A stretch of 64,000 nucleotides of DNA. It comes from Petrachloros mirabilis ULC683. GTDB lineage: Bacteria; Cyanobacteriota; Cyanobacteriia; Thermosynechococcales; Thermosynechococcaceae. The notes beneath the pieces were generated by a model. It saw only the letters and a list, made by a program, of their open reading frames with translations. It was not told the DNA's origin and ran no database searches. Made by a program: the position numbers and the translations under genes. Positions 51,107 through 60,224 of this stretch are shown here, piece after piece (the stretch's first letter is position 1; each line of letters opens with the position of its first letter). The stretch covers positions 117,117 through 181,116 of the forward strand of contig NZ_WVIC01000002.1 of assembly GCF_009939295.1 (NCBI RefSeq), given 5' to 3'.

Positions 51107-52897
51107 ATGTCTCTGCCAGACTCTTTCCGTCGCACCAAAATTGTGGCTACCGTCGGCCCTGCGATCGCCAGTCCTGAAAAACTTCGTGCGGTCATTGAAG
51201 CAGGAGCCACCACCCTCCGCCTCAACTTTTCCCATGGCACCCACGACGATCACCACCGATCCATCCGGCTCATCCGACAAATTTCCTTCGAGCTCAACAA
51301 GCCCGTAGCCATTTTGCAAGACTTGCAAGGCCCTAAAATTCGTCTAGGGCAATTTGCCAATGGTGCAATTACCCTCAGCAAAGACGATCCCTTTATCTTG
51401 ACCAGCCAACAGGTTCCGGGCACCCAAACCATTAGCTCTGTGACCTATCCCCCACTGGCCGACGAAGTGCCCCCCGGAGCCACCATCCTCCTAGACGATG
51501 GTCGCGTAGAGATGCGGGTAGAGTCCATTGATCGCTCGGCTGGGGAACTTCACTGCCGGGTTGTGGTTGGGGGGGTACTTTCCAATGCCAAAGGCGTTAA
51601 CTTTCCGGGGGTGAACCTGTCCATTAAAGCCCTGACCGACAAAGATCGACAGGACTTAATCTTTGGGCTAGATCAGCGCGTAGACTGGATCGCCCTCAGC
51701 TTTGTTCGCAACCCCCAAGATGTCTTAGAAATTAAAGAACTGATTTCGGCTGCTGGCAAGCATGTACCCATCATCGCCAAGATCGAGAAGCACGAAGCCA
51801 TCGCTCAGATGGAAGAAATTTTAAGCGTTTGTGACGGCGTCATGGTGGCTCGGGGCGACCTAGGCGTAGAAATTCCCGCCGAAGATGTCCCCCTAGTTCA
51901 AAAGCGTCTGATTGGCCTCGCCAATCGTCTGGGCATTCCGGTAATTACCGCCACCCAAATGCTAGACAGCATGGTGAACAGCCCACGACCCACCCGTGCC
52001 GAAATTTCCGACGTTGCCAACGCCATCCTAGATGGCACCGATGCGGTAATGCTCTCCAATGAGGCTGCCGTGGGCAAGTACCCTGTAGAAGCCGTGGCAA
52101 CCATGGCTCGCATTGCAACTCGAATTGACCATGAACGGGGCAAATACTTTCAGTCGCCCACCGATACCTCCGAGCGCTCAATTCCCTACGCCATCAGTCA
52201 AGCCGTCACCCAAATTGCCACACAGCTTCAGGCACGAGCAGTGCTGACCCTCACCAAAACCGGAGCCACGGCTCGCAACGTTTCTAAGTTCCGACCCAAC
52301 ATTCCGATTTTGGCCGTGACGCCCCATGTAGAAGTGGCTCGACAACTACAACTAGTTTGGGGGGTACGTCCCCTCTTGGTCTTGAACTTAGCCTCTATTT
52401 CCCAAACCCTGCAAGCCTCTATGAATGTAGCCCAGGAACAAGGGCTACTGGCCGAGGGCGATTTAGTGGTGATTACGGCGGGTACGCTGCAAGGGGTAGC
52501 CGGTTCAACAGACTTGATCAAAGTTGAAATTGTCACCTCAGTTATGGGTCATGGGATTGGCATTGGCCAGGGTTCAGTGACCGGTCGAGCTCGCATTGCT
52601 CAAGGGGCTGAGTCCATCAAAGACTTTAACTCTGGCGAAATTTTAGTCGCAGCTCAGACCGATGTTCACTGTGTTGAAGCCATGCGCAAAGCAGCAGGTA
52701 TCATCACCGAAGAGTCCAACATGGGCAGCCATGCGGCAGTTCTGGGTCTGCGCCTGGGCATTCCGGTGATTATGGGGGTTAAAAATGCCACAGATGTGAT
52801 TCGGGATGGTACCATGCTGACCCTAGATGTGAAGCGGGGACTGGTCTATTCAGGCAGCACCCAGCAAGCTCAGGATAACCTGGCCTTAAATATTTGA
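51107..52897 (+). CDS. pyk: Pyruvate kinase with C-terminal PEP-utilising domain
   Basis: A 596-residue enzyme: KIVATVGPAIASPEKL and RLNFSHGTHDDH open the barrel, and IAKIEKHEAIAQMEEIL contains the catalytic Lys and metal-binding Glu. After about residue 475 there is an added phospho-histidine-like domain with SNMGSHAAVLGLRLGIPVI, as in Bacillus-type and cyanobacterial Pyk2 enzymes; its role is unclear. It converts PEP and ADP to pyruvate and ATP. Length is typical of this long form. Confidence 0.95.
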   Translation: MSLPDSFRRTKIVATVGPAIASPEKLRAVIEAGATTLRLNFSHGTHDDHHRSIRLIRQISFELNKPVAILQDLQGPKIRLGQFANGAITLSKDDPFILTSQQVPGTQTISSVTYPPLADEVPPGATILLDDGRVEMRVESIDRSAGELHCRVVVGGVLSNAKGVNFPGVNLSIKALTDKDRQDLIFGLDQRVDWIALSFVRNPQDVLEIKELISAAGKHVPIIAKIEKHEAIAQMEEILSVCDGVMVARGDLGVEIPAEDVPLVQKRLIGLANRLGIPVITATQMLDSMVNSPRPTRAEISDVANAILDGTDAVMLSNEAAVGKYPVEAVATMARIATRIDHERGKYFQSPTDTSERSIPYAISQAVTQIATQLQARAVLTLTKTGATARNVSKFRPNIPILAVTPHVEVARQLQLVWGVRPLLVLNLASISQTLQASMNVAQEQGLLAEGDLVVITAGTLQGVAGSTDLIKVEIVTSVMGHGIGIGQGSVTGRARIAQGAESIKDFNSGEILVAAQTDVHCVEAMRKAAGIITEESNMGSHAAVLGLRLGIPVIMGVKNATDVIRDGTMLTLDVKRGLVYSGSTQQAQDNLALNI

Positions 52898-52917
52898 CCC
52901 ATACATCACCAGGGTCA
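52895..52917 (+). terminator. Weak hairpin at the pyk stop
   Basis: TGACCC (including the TGA stop) and GGGTCA pair over six bases, followed by TTTCATTCT. A weak intrinsic-terminator shape. Confidence 0.35.
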
Positions 52918-52989
52918 TTTCATTCTAGGTTTAGGCAACAAGTTTAGGTGATTTCAGCCACCGAGCAATCAAGTCCCTGCTGTCAATAA

Positions 52990-53097
52990 TATAGCGGTTT
53001 ACAGATGAATGGAGTACATGGGGTGCAGGGGGCAGTGCCCCCTGCGTGGGGATTTCACCCCCACACCCCGTACCTCACTCAGGTGAGAACCGCTATA
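52990..53097. mobile_element. MITE, TATAGCGGTT-end family (copy 2, intact ends)
   Basis: A 108 bp element with perfect 10 bp terminal inverted repeats TATAGCGGTT and AACCGCTATA. The inside (GTACATGGGGTGCAGGGGGC through CTCACTCAGGTGAG) is nearly the same as the copy at 34284, with differences in the central loop. TA at the ends suggests IS630-type movement. Confidence 0.88.
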
Positions 53098-53193
53098 GTG
53101 TATTTTCATAGACGCATAAAGTGTCAAAACCTAGAATGAAATAGCCCTTCTTTACAATAGACATCAAACTCCTCATGGCCATGCCCTACTCCC

Positions 53194-53784
53194 ATGACCC
53201 AAACCCCAAACTTGAGCCTTAAACCCCTCACCTTTGAAGAATACCTGGTCTATGACGATGGCAGTGATACTCGGTATGAACTAGAAGACGGAGAGCTAGT
53301 GGAGATGCCCACTGAGAGTCCCGAAAACAATCGCATCGCCCAAAGGCTCTACATCGAACTCCTGAAACACATTTCCTATTATTTAATCGCCCATAAAGAT
53401 ACCGAAATTGAGGTAAGTGGTCGGCTAGCCCGGTGTCGGTTGCCGGACTTGATGGTGCATACTGAAGCTTCTTTTGCTGCCTTGAAAGGTGCCACCAGAG
53501 CCGTGATTACCAGAGATATGCCACCTCCTGCCCTGATTATTGAGGTGGTCTCTCCCGGTGTGGTCAACCGTACCCGCGACTACCGCCACAAATACACCGA
53601 ATATGCGGCCCGGTGCATTAACGAATATTGGATTGTCGATCTAGAAGAGCAGCAAATTACGGTTTGTCACTGGGTAGAGGGAGTCTATGAATCCATCATC
53701 GTCACAGGTCAAACTCCAATCTCATCTCTGGTCCTACCTGCCTTAGAATTAACCCCTGCTCACGTATTCACCGATACTCTTTAG
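53194..53784 (+). CDS. Uma2-family (DUF820) PD-(D/E)xK nuclease-like protein
   Basis: A 196-residue member of the large cyanobacterial Uma2 family: RYELEDGELVEMP near the N-terminus, CRLPDLMVHT with the Pro-Asp, and PPALIIEVVSPG ... KYTEYAARCINEYWIVD as the E and K positions of the nuclease fold. Many copies exist per genome and their function is not known. A short spacer separates it from the mobile repeat upstream. Confidence 0.88.
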   Translation: MTQTPNLSLKPLTFEEYLVYDDGSDTRYELEDGELVEMPTESPENNRIAQRLYIELLKHISYYLIAHKDTEIEVSGRLARCRLPDLMVHTEASFAALKGATRAVITRDMPPPALIIEVVSPGVVNRTRDYRHKYTEYAARCINEYWIVDLEEQQITVCHWVEGVYESIIVTGQTPISSLVLPALELTPAHVFTDTL

Positions 53785-53912
53785 ACCATAGCTATGAAAC
53801 CAATATGTTGCACCAATACCAAGTGCCATACAGCAGTTTCTCAGGATATTGAAGAAAATGGGTGGTGTCAAGTTGTTTAGATGATCCCCCAGCTTTCCTG
53901 TGGTAAACCCTG

Positions 53913-54725
53913 TTACAAGGGGGTAGGGGGAAGCGCGAAAGACTCTGGCACTACCGTGATCACGACCTGCAAGTTGGGGGGCTGAGCCGAGGGAGTGACC
54001 GCAGTCACGGTACCCGCCACTGGAGAGCGGATGGGCTGGATCTCAGCAATTTGCCCATCGAGGTCAGCTAAGCGCTCCTGAACCGCTTTAAGGCGCTGTT
54101 CATTTTGAGCCTGTGCAGTTGCCTGACGCTCCCTGATCTGCTGGAGGGCTGCTACAGCACCCGCTACATTTTGCTGAGCCTCTTTGGCGGCCTGAAGCTC
54201 AGCGCGAGCGGTCTCAATTTTGGCTTGGAGAGATTCTAACTGGAGGTGCTCTTCTGAGAGCGGCAAGTTGTCCAGTGCGTAGTCAGTCCAGGGAAGCTGG
54301 CTCCGAAAGTCTGCTAGAGCTGCTTCTGCTTGGTTCAGATCTTGAGTGGCGCGCTGTAACCGGTCTTCTGCCTGTTGTCGTTCTGCTTCCACTTGGGTGG
54401 TACTGGCAGAGGGCTGAATGGCTGGGCGCTCCAATGCTGCCAACTCAAGTCGGAGCTGTTCGCGTTTGATTTCCAGGTCTTGGCGTAAATCTTCACGATC
54501 GCCCAACACCTGTCCCTTGACGATAAAATCTCCGATCTGCACCTTCACTTCAGATAGATCTTGCACCTGGAGGGTAATGCTCCGAGCATTGTCACCTCTC
54601 AGAGCTTCCTGGATGGAATTTTGAGCACTTTGAGCTGGTGGCGGTGTCACGGAAGCGGGTAACCGCCCACATCCAGCCAGACCGAGCGCGAACAAATATC
54701 CCCATGTCCAGTGACGACGTTTCAT
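53913..54725 (-). CDS. HlyD-like coiled-coil lipoprotein
   Basis: A 270-residue lipoprotein (lipobox LGLAGC). A lipoyl-like half motif (VKVQIGDFIVKGQVLG) is followed by a long coiled coil (about 80-220) and the second lipoyl half IRSPVAGTVTAVTP. This is the shape of membrane-fusion proteins of ABC or RND exporters, although a pump is not adjacent. It is downstream of pepP with a 4 bp overlap, so both are one transcript. Confidence 0.78.
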   Translation of the reverse strand: MKRRHWTWGYLFALGLAGCGRLPASVTPPPAQSAQNSIQEALRGDNARSITLQVQDLSEVKVQIGDFIVKGQVLGDREDLRQDLEIKREQLRLELAALERPAIQPSASTTQVEAERQQAEDRLQRATQDLNQAEAALADFRSQLPWTDYALDNLPLSEEHLQLESLQAKIETARAELQAAKEAQQNVAGAVAALQQIRERQATAQAQNEQRLKAVQERLADLDGQIAEIQPIRSPVAGTVTAVTPSAQPPNLQVVITVVPESFALPPTPL

Positions 54726-56074
54726 GATCGGTGCCCTGAAACCAGTGGGGAAGGAGCCTGCTCCATCTCAGCAACTGCTTTAGGAACAGCCTGGGTCAAC
54801 ACCTCTGAGCCGGTGGTGGTCACCAGTACATCGTCTTCGATGCGAATGCCAATGCCGCGCCAGTATTCTGGCACAGGGGGTTGTTCTTCGGGGAGCTGAA
54901 TGTCAGGGGAAATGTAAATCCCTGGCTCCACGGTTAGCACTTGTCCGGCTTGCAAAGGCTGCCAGGTTTCAGCATCCTGCTTATAGGCACCGACATCATG
55001 AACGTCTAGCCCCAGCCAGTGGCCGGTTCGATGCATGTAGAAAGGCTTATATTGCTCTTCTTCAATCAGGGTGTCAACCTCTCCGTGAAGTAGGCCCAGG
55101 TCAACCAGCCCAGTTGTAATCACCCGCACGGCAGCGTCATGAATAGTGTGGTAAGGATTTCCGGGCTTCACTTGGGCGATAGCTTGGGTTTGGGCTTCTA
55201 GAACTAGCTCATAGAGTGCCCGCTGGGGGTCGCTAAAGCGGCTGCTAATGGGAAAGGTACGGGTAATATCTGCATTGTAGTAGTCATAACTGCACCCAGC
55301 ATCAATGAGCAGCAGATCCCCCGCCTGCATTTGGCGGGTGTTGTCGGTGTAGTGCAGGATGCAGGCGTTGGCTCCCGAAGCCACGATGGAGGGGTAGGCA
55401 GGCCCTAATCCACCGCGAAGCCGAAACAATCGCTCCATTTCGGCCTGAATTTCGTATTCGTAGCGACCTGGGGTGGCCAGTTCTCGAGCCAGGTTATGGG
55501 CTTCTGCAGTAATGGCGATGGCCTGTCGCATACGCATTAGCTCTGTTTCACTTTTGATCAGGCGCTGGGGGTGCAGTAAGACGCTCGGATCAATCAGGGC
55601 AGTGGGACCGATACCAGCCTTGGCAATCTCAGCCACTAGGCGTTGCCAAAGGGTGAGAATCTGTTGGTTAAAGTCGCGATCGCGACCCAAGTGATAGTAA
55701 ATAGCATCAGCAGCTTTTAGATACTGGGGCAACTGTTCCTCCAGTTCAGTGATGGGATAAGCGACATCGGCTCCATACTCAGCCTGAGCCGCCTCTACGC
55801 CCACCCGATACCCTGTCCAGGTTTCTTGCTCTGAATCTTTGGGCCGCACAAAGAGAATGAACTGATGCTCTTCGTGATGAGGAGCCAGCACCACCACCGC
55901 TTCGGGCTCATTAAAGCCAGTCAGGTAAAAGAAATCACTATCCTGCCGAAAATTGTACTCCACATCGTTGTGCATCACAGCCATCGGTGCACTGCGAAAA
56001 ATCCCGGTACTGCCGCCCAGCTTAGCCATCAACTGCTCACGTCGCTGGCGATACTCTGCCTGAATTCCATCCAA
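54722..56074 (-). CDS. pepP: Xaa-Pro aminopeptidase (aminopeptidase P)
   Basis: A 450-residue two-domain enzyme. The pita-bread catalytic half has the dinuclear Mn site: Asp in LLIDAGCSYDY and NADITRTFP, His in RTGHWLGLDVHD, Glu in LTVEPGIY and Glu in RIEDDVLVT. It removes N-terminal residues before proline. The N-terminal aminopeptidase-P domain is present (VMHNDVEYNFRQDSDFFYLTG). Overlaps the HlyD-like gene by four bases. Confidence 0.93.
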   Translation of the reverse strand: MDGIQAEYRQRREQLMAKLGGSTGIFRSAPMAVMHNDVEYNFRQDSDFFYLTGFNEPEAVVVLAPHHEEHQFILFVRPKDSEQETWTGYRVGVEAAQAEYGADVAYPITELEEQLPQYLKAADAIYYHLGRDRDFNQQILTLWQRLVAEIAKAGIGPTALIDPSVLLHPQRLIKSETELMRMRQAIAITAEAHNLARELATPGRYEYEIQAEMERLFRLRGGLGPAYPSIVASGANACILHYTDNTRQMQAGDLLLIDAGCSYDYYNADITRTFPISSRFSDPQRALYELVLEAQTQAIAQVKPGNPYHTIHDAAVRVITTGLVDLGLLHGEVDTLIEEEQYKPFYMHRTGHWLGLDVHDVGAYKQDAETWQPLQAGQVLTVEPGIYISPDIQLPEEQPPVPEYWRGIGIRIEDDVLVTTTGSEVLTQAVPKAVAEMEQAPSPLVSGHRS

Positions 56075-56250
56075 CTTGAGTCGTCCTCGCTGTCCAGATT
56101 ACTGTTGACTATTGTGCAGCACATTTTTGGAGATCGCAGCATTCTGAGCAGACGAGTTCCCAAAGCCCTCAAATAGGCAACCCAGACATGAGCCGCTCCC
56201 TACCCATGGCCGCACCGTTGACAGCAATCACCGCTTTTGGACAAGCATTC

Positions 56251-56294
56251 TAGAACTGGGAGCAATCCTTGGCGACATACTGCCCCCAGTTCTA
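56251..56294. terminator. Strong hairpin after the cyAbrB gene
   Basis: TAGAACTGGG (56251-56260) and CCCAGTTCTA (56285-56294) form a perfect 10 bp stem, extended past one mismatch by three more pairs. It starts 14 bases beyond the cyAbrB stop on the minus strand. No T-run follows, so it may be a processed 3' end rather than an intrinsic terminator. Confidence 0.5.
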
Positions 56295-56307
56295 TTCTCA
56301 TCAGCCC

Positions 56308-56718
56308 CTAGGAATCCCCTGAAGCTTCTGAATCTGAAGCAGAGACAAGCTGCAAATGGATATGTCGGCGTTTTAGGAAAACCTGAAAAGTATCCCCTGG
56401 TTTTAGAGACATTTTTTCAGTATAGGCAGAGCCGATCAATAAATTACCATTGGCCTGGACACTGACTCTATAGCTAGCCTTACGCCCTCCTCGACCTGGC
56501 TTGTCCGGCCTTTGCGCATCTAGCGAAATTCCCTCAGCCTCAATCAGTGCATTCATAAATTGCACCATATTGACTCTCAGGTCACCTTTTTCTGTCACAG
56601 TGTAGTACCCACACTCCTTAGCCTTAAGCTCTCGGCTGAGGTGGTTGAGGGTTTTCACCTTCTGAATAAGCGCTTCCCCGGTGAGAGGCTTGATTTGTGT
56701 TTTCTTGCGTTTTGCCAT
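56308..56718 (-). CDS. Cyanobacterial AbrB-like transcription regulator (cyAbrB)
   Basis: A 136-residue regulator: PLTGEALIQKVKTLNHLSR, KAKECGYYTVTEKGDLRVNM and a C-terminal SpoVT/AbrB-like DNA-binding domain ASYRVSVQANGNLLIGSAY ... KPGDTFQVFL. cyAbrB proteins control nitrogen and carbon balance and other genes in cyanobacteria, and the AbrB-like domain lies at the C-terminus as here. The ATG at 56718 (MAKRKKTQ) has GGA about 10 bases upstream and fits relatives; upstream ATGs extend it by up to 29 residues. Confidence 0.9.
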   Translation of the reverse strand: MAKRKKTQIKPLTGEALIQKVKTLNHLSRELKAKECGYYTVTEKGDLRVNMVQFMNALIEAEGISLDAQRPDKPGRGGRKASYRVSVQANGNLLIGSAYTEKMSLKPGDTFQVFLKRRHIHLQLVSASDSEASGDS

Positions 56719-56860
56719 TCGAGCTTGTTCCATCCTGAATCTGTTATCCAAAGGCATGAGAGTGCCATTTTGCAGATCCCCCCGAAATTTTTCCTGTTTC
56801 AGCAAGTTTGCATAAAAAGCTACTGACCAGGCTCATTAATAAGATGAGTTTAACTGATTA

Positions 56861-56889
56861 ATTATATATAGGTTACAATTTAAGTCAGA
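56861..56889 (-). promoter_or_regulatory. Possible promoter of cyAbrB
   Basis: On the minus strand a perfect -10, TATAAT (56866-56861), lies 17 bases after a poor -35 (TCTGAC). The surrounding 56820-56990 segment is AT-rich, as expected for a long regulatory leader. Confidence 0.35.
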
Positions 56890-57237
56890 AATTTTTGCAT
56901 CCCTAAACCTCAACTCAAGAAAAATAGATTGCTCAAAATCGAGAAATAACGAAAATCGACTTTTTCGGGAGTCTTTCAGATTTTGATTTCCACGGGACTT
57001 ATGATGCCTGCCCTCAGGGTGTGGCACACAGCCTCAGGCAACTTAAAGACAAATGGCATCGTTTCGGCTACTCTGACAAGCACCGGTTTAGCCCCATGAT
57101 TCTCTTGGCCTCGTTCGCAATCTGTGGTATCTACAAGTGAAGCTGGGTACAACTGACCCAAATCCTGGAAAGCTAGGCTTTGGGGGAACTTTTGGCACCG
57201 CTCAACAGTCAGCGCGTCACAGATTCATAGGGAAGAT
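56890..57237. other. Intergenic region between cyAbrB and dacB, no gene seen
   Basis: About 350 bases. Short open frames exist but none shows conservation-like patterning or a ribosome site. The left part is AT-rich. I see no tRNA-like or repeat structure here. Confidence 0.5.
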
Positions 57238-58749
57238 ATGGTCAGACATCAACACAAGGGGTGGGGCATTGGTTTGGCAGCAACAGTCCTCTTTACCCTT
57301 CCAGCCCAGGCTCAGTCATCACCCGCAGCAGTCTGTCCAGATGCCCTGGGCGCAACGATTGCCAATATTACCAATCACCCCCGCTTTGAACGGGCTCGCT
57401 GGGGCATCTTGATTCAGCCCATAGATAGTGAACAACCCCTCTATGCCCGTGAAGCGCAGCAGTTCTTTTTGCCAGCCTCTAATGCCAAGCTGCTCACAAC
57501 CGCCGCCGCCCTGACCCGGCTAGGGCCTAACTTACAAGTACAAACTCAATTTTTTGGTCGCGGAGTAGCTCCGCGTCTGAACCATTTACGCGTTGTGGGG
57601 CAAGCCGACCCCAGCCTCACAGAAGCCCAGTTGACCGGAATTGCCCAGCAGCTCAATCGTCAGGGCGTTCGACACATTGAAACACTGATTGCCGACCAGC
57701 GCCTAGTTCGGGGTCCTGCCATCATCCCCTTCTGGGAGTGGGAAGATGTGCAATACGGCTATGGTGCTCCCGTCAATGCCCTCATCCTGGAGCGAAATGT
57801 AGTACGGATTAACGTCACCCCACGCGCCGTAGGAGAACCCTTACTGCTCGACTGGGTGAATCCAGAAACCGCCATGGGCTGGGAACTGGTTAACCAAACC
57901 CGAACTGTCCCCACCACTCAGCCCGAAGTGCTGGAAGTCGAACGAGACTGGAATCGGAAGCAATTGATTGTGGTGGGCCAGCTTCATGCCGGTGCGCCAT
58001 CAGAAGTTCTAGAAGCCGCAGTTCCCTATCCCGGACAACATTTCCTTGAGCGCCTGCAACAGATTTTGGCCGCCCAGGAAATCACCGTCGATCGCATTCA
58101 ATTGCTGCCCAACGACAGCGAGGCTGTGCCCACAGAAAATGAAACCCTCCTACATCAGATTCAGTCTCCGTCGGTGGCTGAACTACTCCCCGAGATCAAC
58201 CGCAATAGCAACAATCTCTATGCTGAGGCTCTACTTCGCATCATGGGAGCTCAATCTGTGGCTTCGGGAACAGCCACCCTAAAAGCTGATGCCAACACCG
58301 CCGATCAGGGTCAGGCAACCTTGAGGTCAACTCTTTCAGCCCTAGGGGTAGATGAGCGTGGCTATACATTATTTGATGGCGCGGGGATCTCACGACAAAA
58401 TCTGGTGGCTCCCACCGCCATTGTCCAAACCTTAAAGGCCATGGCTCAGTCAGAACATCGGGAGCTTTTTCGGAGTTCTCTGGGGATCTCTGGTCCGGAG
58501 GGTTCCTTACAAAATCGGTTTGGAGAGACATTTCCCGGTAAACTTGCTGCCAAAACTGGCACCATGCGAGGCATTTCTACCTTATCTGGGTATCTAGATC
58601 CCCCTGAATATGATCCCCTCGTGTTCAGCATCTTTGTGAATCAGTCTAACCTCCCCCACGGTGAACTACGAGAGGCGGTTGATGCCATTGTCACAACCTT
58701 GGCCAATCTTCAGCCCTGTGAAGGGGTGCCAGCGGTGGAAAACCCTTAA
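57238..58749 (+). CDS. dacB: D-alanyl-D-alanine carboxypeptidase/endopeptidase (PBP4, DacB family)
   Basis: A 503-residue S13 penicillin-binding protein: signal peptide to about residue 25, S-x-x-K in LPASNAKLLTTAA, S-x-N in NRNSNNLYAEALL and K-T-G in AAKTGTMRGIS. A long insertion between the first two motifs (about 100-330) is typical of PBP4. It trims the peptide stem or cuts cross-links in the periplasm. Convergent with ttcA, 8 bases apart. Confidence 0.92.
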   Translation: MVRHQHKGWGIGLAATVLFTLPAQAQSSPAAVCPDALGATIANITNHPRFERARWGILIQPIDSEQPLYAREAQQFFLPASNAKLLTTAAALTRLGPNLQVQTQFFGRGVAPRLNHLRVVGQADPSLTEAQLTGIAQQLNRQGVRHIETLIADQRLVRGPAIIPFWEWEDVQYGYGAPVNALILERNVVRINVTPRAVGEPLLLDWVNPETAMGWELVNQTRTVPTTQPEVLEVERDWNRKQLIVVGQLHAGAPSEVLEAAVPYPGQHFLERLQQILAAQEITVDRIQLLPNDSEAVPTENETLLHQIQSPSVAELLPEINRNSNNLYAEALLRIMGAQSVASGTATLKADANTADQGQATLRSTLSALGVDERGYTLFDGAGISRQNLVAPTAIVQTLKAMAQSEHRELFRSSLGISGPEGSLQNRFGETFPGKLAAKTGTMRGISTLSGYLDPPEYDPLVFSIFVNQSNLPHGELREAVDAIVTTLANLQPCEGVPAVENP

Positions 58750-58757
58750 AGAACAAC

Positions 58758-59567
58758 TCACTTGATCTTCTGAGCCTCTAGTCCCAAAAAGTCGTAGAGC
58801 TGTGAGTCTGCTAGGTGGGACAAGGTGACATTTTGCAGGCTGCTAAAGAGGCGGTCAAGGCGTCCTGGTGAGTCGCACTCCCAGGCTTGAAGCATTTGCT
58901 TGATCTGCGCCCGCTGCAAGTTTTCCTGGGAGCCACACAGGTTGCAGGGAATAATCGGAAAGCTCCGTAGCTCAGCATAGCGGGCAATATCGGCCTCAGG
59001 GCAGTAAGCAAGGGGTCGGATCACTACATGCTGGCCATCATCACTGATGAGCTTGGGGGGCATGGCCTTGAGCTTGCCAGCATGAAACATATTCAGAAAC
59101 AGGGTTTCAACTATATCGTCTCGATGGTGTCCCAAGGCCACTTTAGTCGCGCCCTCTTCAGTGGCAACGCGGTAGAGAATGCCCCGTCGTAACCGAGAGC
59201 AGAGGCCACACAGGGTTTTGCCAGTGGGAATAACTCGGGTAACGGTACTGTAGGTGTCTTCTTCAACAATGCGATAGGGCACCTCCAGGCGTTCTAAATA
59301 CTCGGGCAGGATATGTTGGGGAAAGCCCGGTTGTTTTTGGTCAAGATTAACTGCCAAAATCTCAAAGTTAATGGGGGCACTTCGCTGAAGCACCAAGAGT
59401 AAATCTAATAGGGTGTAAGAGTCTTTACCCCCTGAAAGACAAACCATGACGCGATCGCCCGGTGCAATCATGCCGTAGTCTCGGATGGCTCTACCGACTT
59501 GACCTCGCAAGCGAGCCTGAAGTTTTTTGAGGGTTTTACCAGGGCTGACGGTTGAGGTGGCTTCCAT
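58758..59567 (-). CDS. ttcA: tRNA 2-thiocytidine synthetase TtcA
   Basis: A 269-residue PP-loop ATPase: [13 protein letters not shown] binds ATP and [14 protein letters not shown] gives two of the cluster cysteines. PCNLCGSQ follows near residue 215. TtcA inserts sulfur at C32 of tRNAs using a 4Fe-4S cluster. [19 protein letters not shown] is the family block. Confidence 0.93.
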   Translation of the reverse strand: MEATSTVSPGKTLKKLQARLRGQVGRAIRDYGMIAPGDRVMVCLSGGKDSYTLLDLLLVLQRSAPINFEILAVNLDQKQPGFPQHILPEYLERLEVPYRIVEEDTYSTVTRVIPTGKTLCGLCSRLRRGILYRVATEEGATKVALGHHRDDIVETLFLNMFHAGKLKAMPPKLISDDGQHVVIRPLAYCPEADIARYAELRSFPIIPCNLCGSQENLQRAQIKQMLQAWECDSPGRLDRLFSSLQNVTLSHLADSQLYDFLGLEAQKIK

Positions 59568-59771
59568 TCTGAAGTTTTACATTCAACAATCCAGTATCCA
59601 TCTTACTTTGATAGGGGGATAGACCCTATGCTGGAATCGGATCAGAAGACATTGGTGATTGCCCCACTGGAATTTGAAGCTGCGATCGCGCATCTTCTCC
59701 TATTTTTGCCAAATCGAGCTGTTGAGGCTACCCCCGGTTGTAGATACTCTCCTTAAGAAGGTCGGGGCTTA

Positions 59772-59800
59772 GAGGCCATCTGAAAAGCCTCATTCATCAT
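59772..59800. repeat. Solitary end of the GAG-end MITE
   Basis: TTA then GAGGCCATCTGAAAAGCC and TCATTCATCATTGC match the left end of the 7923 element. The rest of that element is absent. It covers the end of the hicB gene, whose stop codon falls within it. Confidence 0.75.
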
Positions 59801-60218
59801 TGCGTTCATCAGCGCCGGATGAACGGCTACCTATATATTCAAGGGCAGCGGCAACTAAAAGTCCAGAGCGGGTTTCGCCCTGGCGCTCTGCAAAGGCATC
59901 GATCTGCCCTAGAATCCGCTCAGGCAGGGAAATATTGACGCGCTTACTGATGCCCGATACTTTTGACAGATCAACAGGGACTAGAACCCAAGTCGCTGTC
60001 TCGTAGTCTGGAAGCATCCGGTATTGCTCCACCGTTCTAGGCAACGGGACATCTTCACCATCAATGAGCAGCGCCTCTACATGGCACTCAATCGCCTCTG
60101 CTGCATTGGCGATCGCCTCATCAATCGTATCTCCCCAAGAAAAGCAGCCTGGGAGGTCGGGGATCGTCACACCGTAGGAAGTGTCAGGGTCTTTGTGGAG
60201 TGCTGCGGGGAAAAACAT
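59790..60218 (-). CDS. hicB: HicB-family antitoxin with C-terminal ribbon-helix-helix domain
   Basis: A 142-residue antitoxin: N-terminal HicB domain (YGVTIPDLPGCFSWGDTIDEAI), then a ribbon-helix-helix (VNISLPERILGQIDAFAERQGETRSGLL) that can bind the operator. The last few codons lie in a MITE end, so the tail was altered. The upstream hicA is 7 bases before it. Toxin-first order, unlike the pair at 41.5 kb. Confidence 0.88.
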   Translation of the reverse strand: MFFPAALHKDPDTSYGVTIPDLPGCFSWGDTIDEAIANAAEAIECHVEALLIDGEDVPLPRTVEQYRMLPDYETATWVLVPVDLSKVSGISKRVNISLPERILGQIDAFAERQGETRSGLLVAAALEYIGSRSSGADERNDE

Positions 60219-60224
60219 AGGTTT

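Noticed and set aside
56976..57161. 61-codon open frame upstream of dacB
   Set aside because: No ribosome site, poor codon pattern and no recognisable domain.
57559..57575. CGCGGAGTAGCTCCGCG palindrome inside dacB
   Set aside because: It encodes an ordinary stretch (GRGVAPR) and has no second copy in the window.
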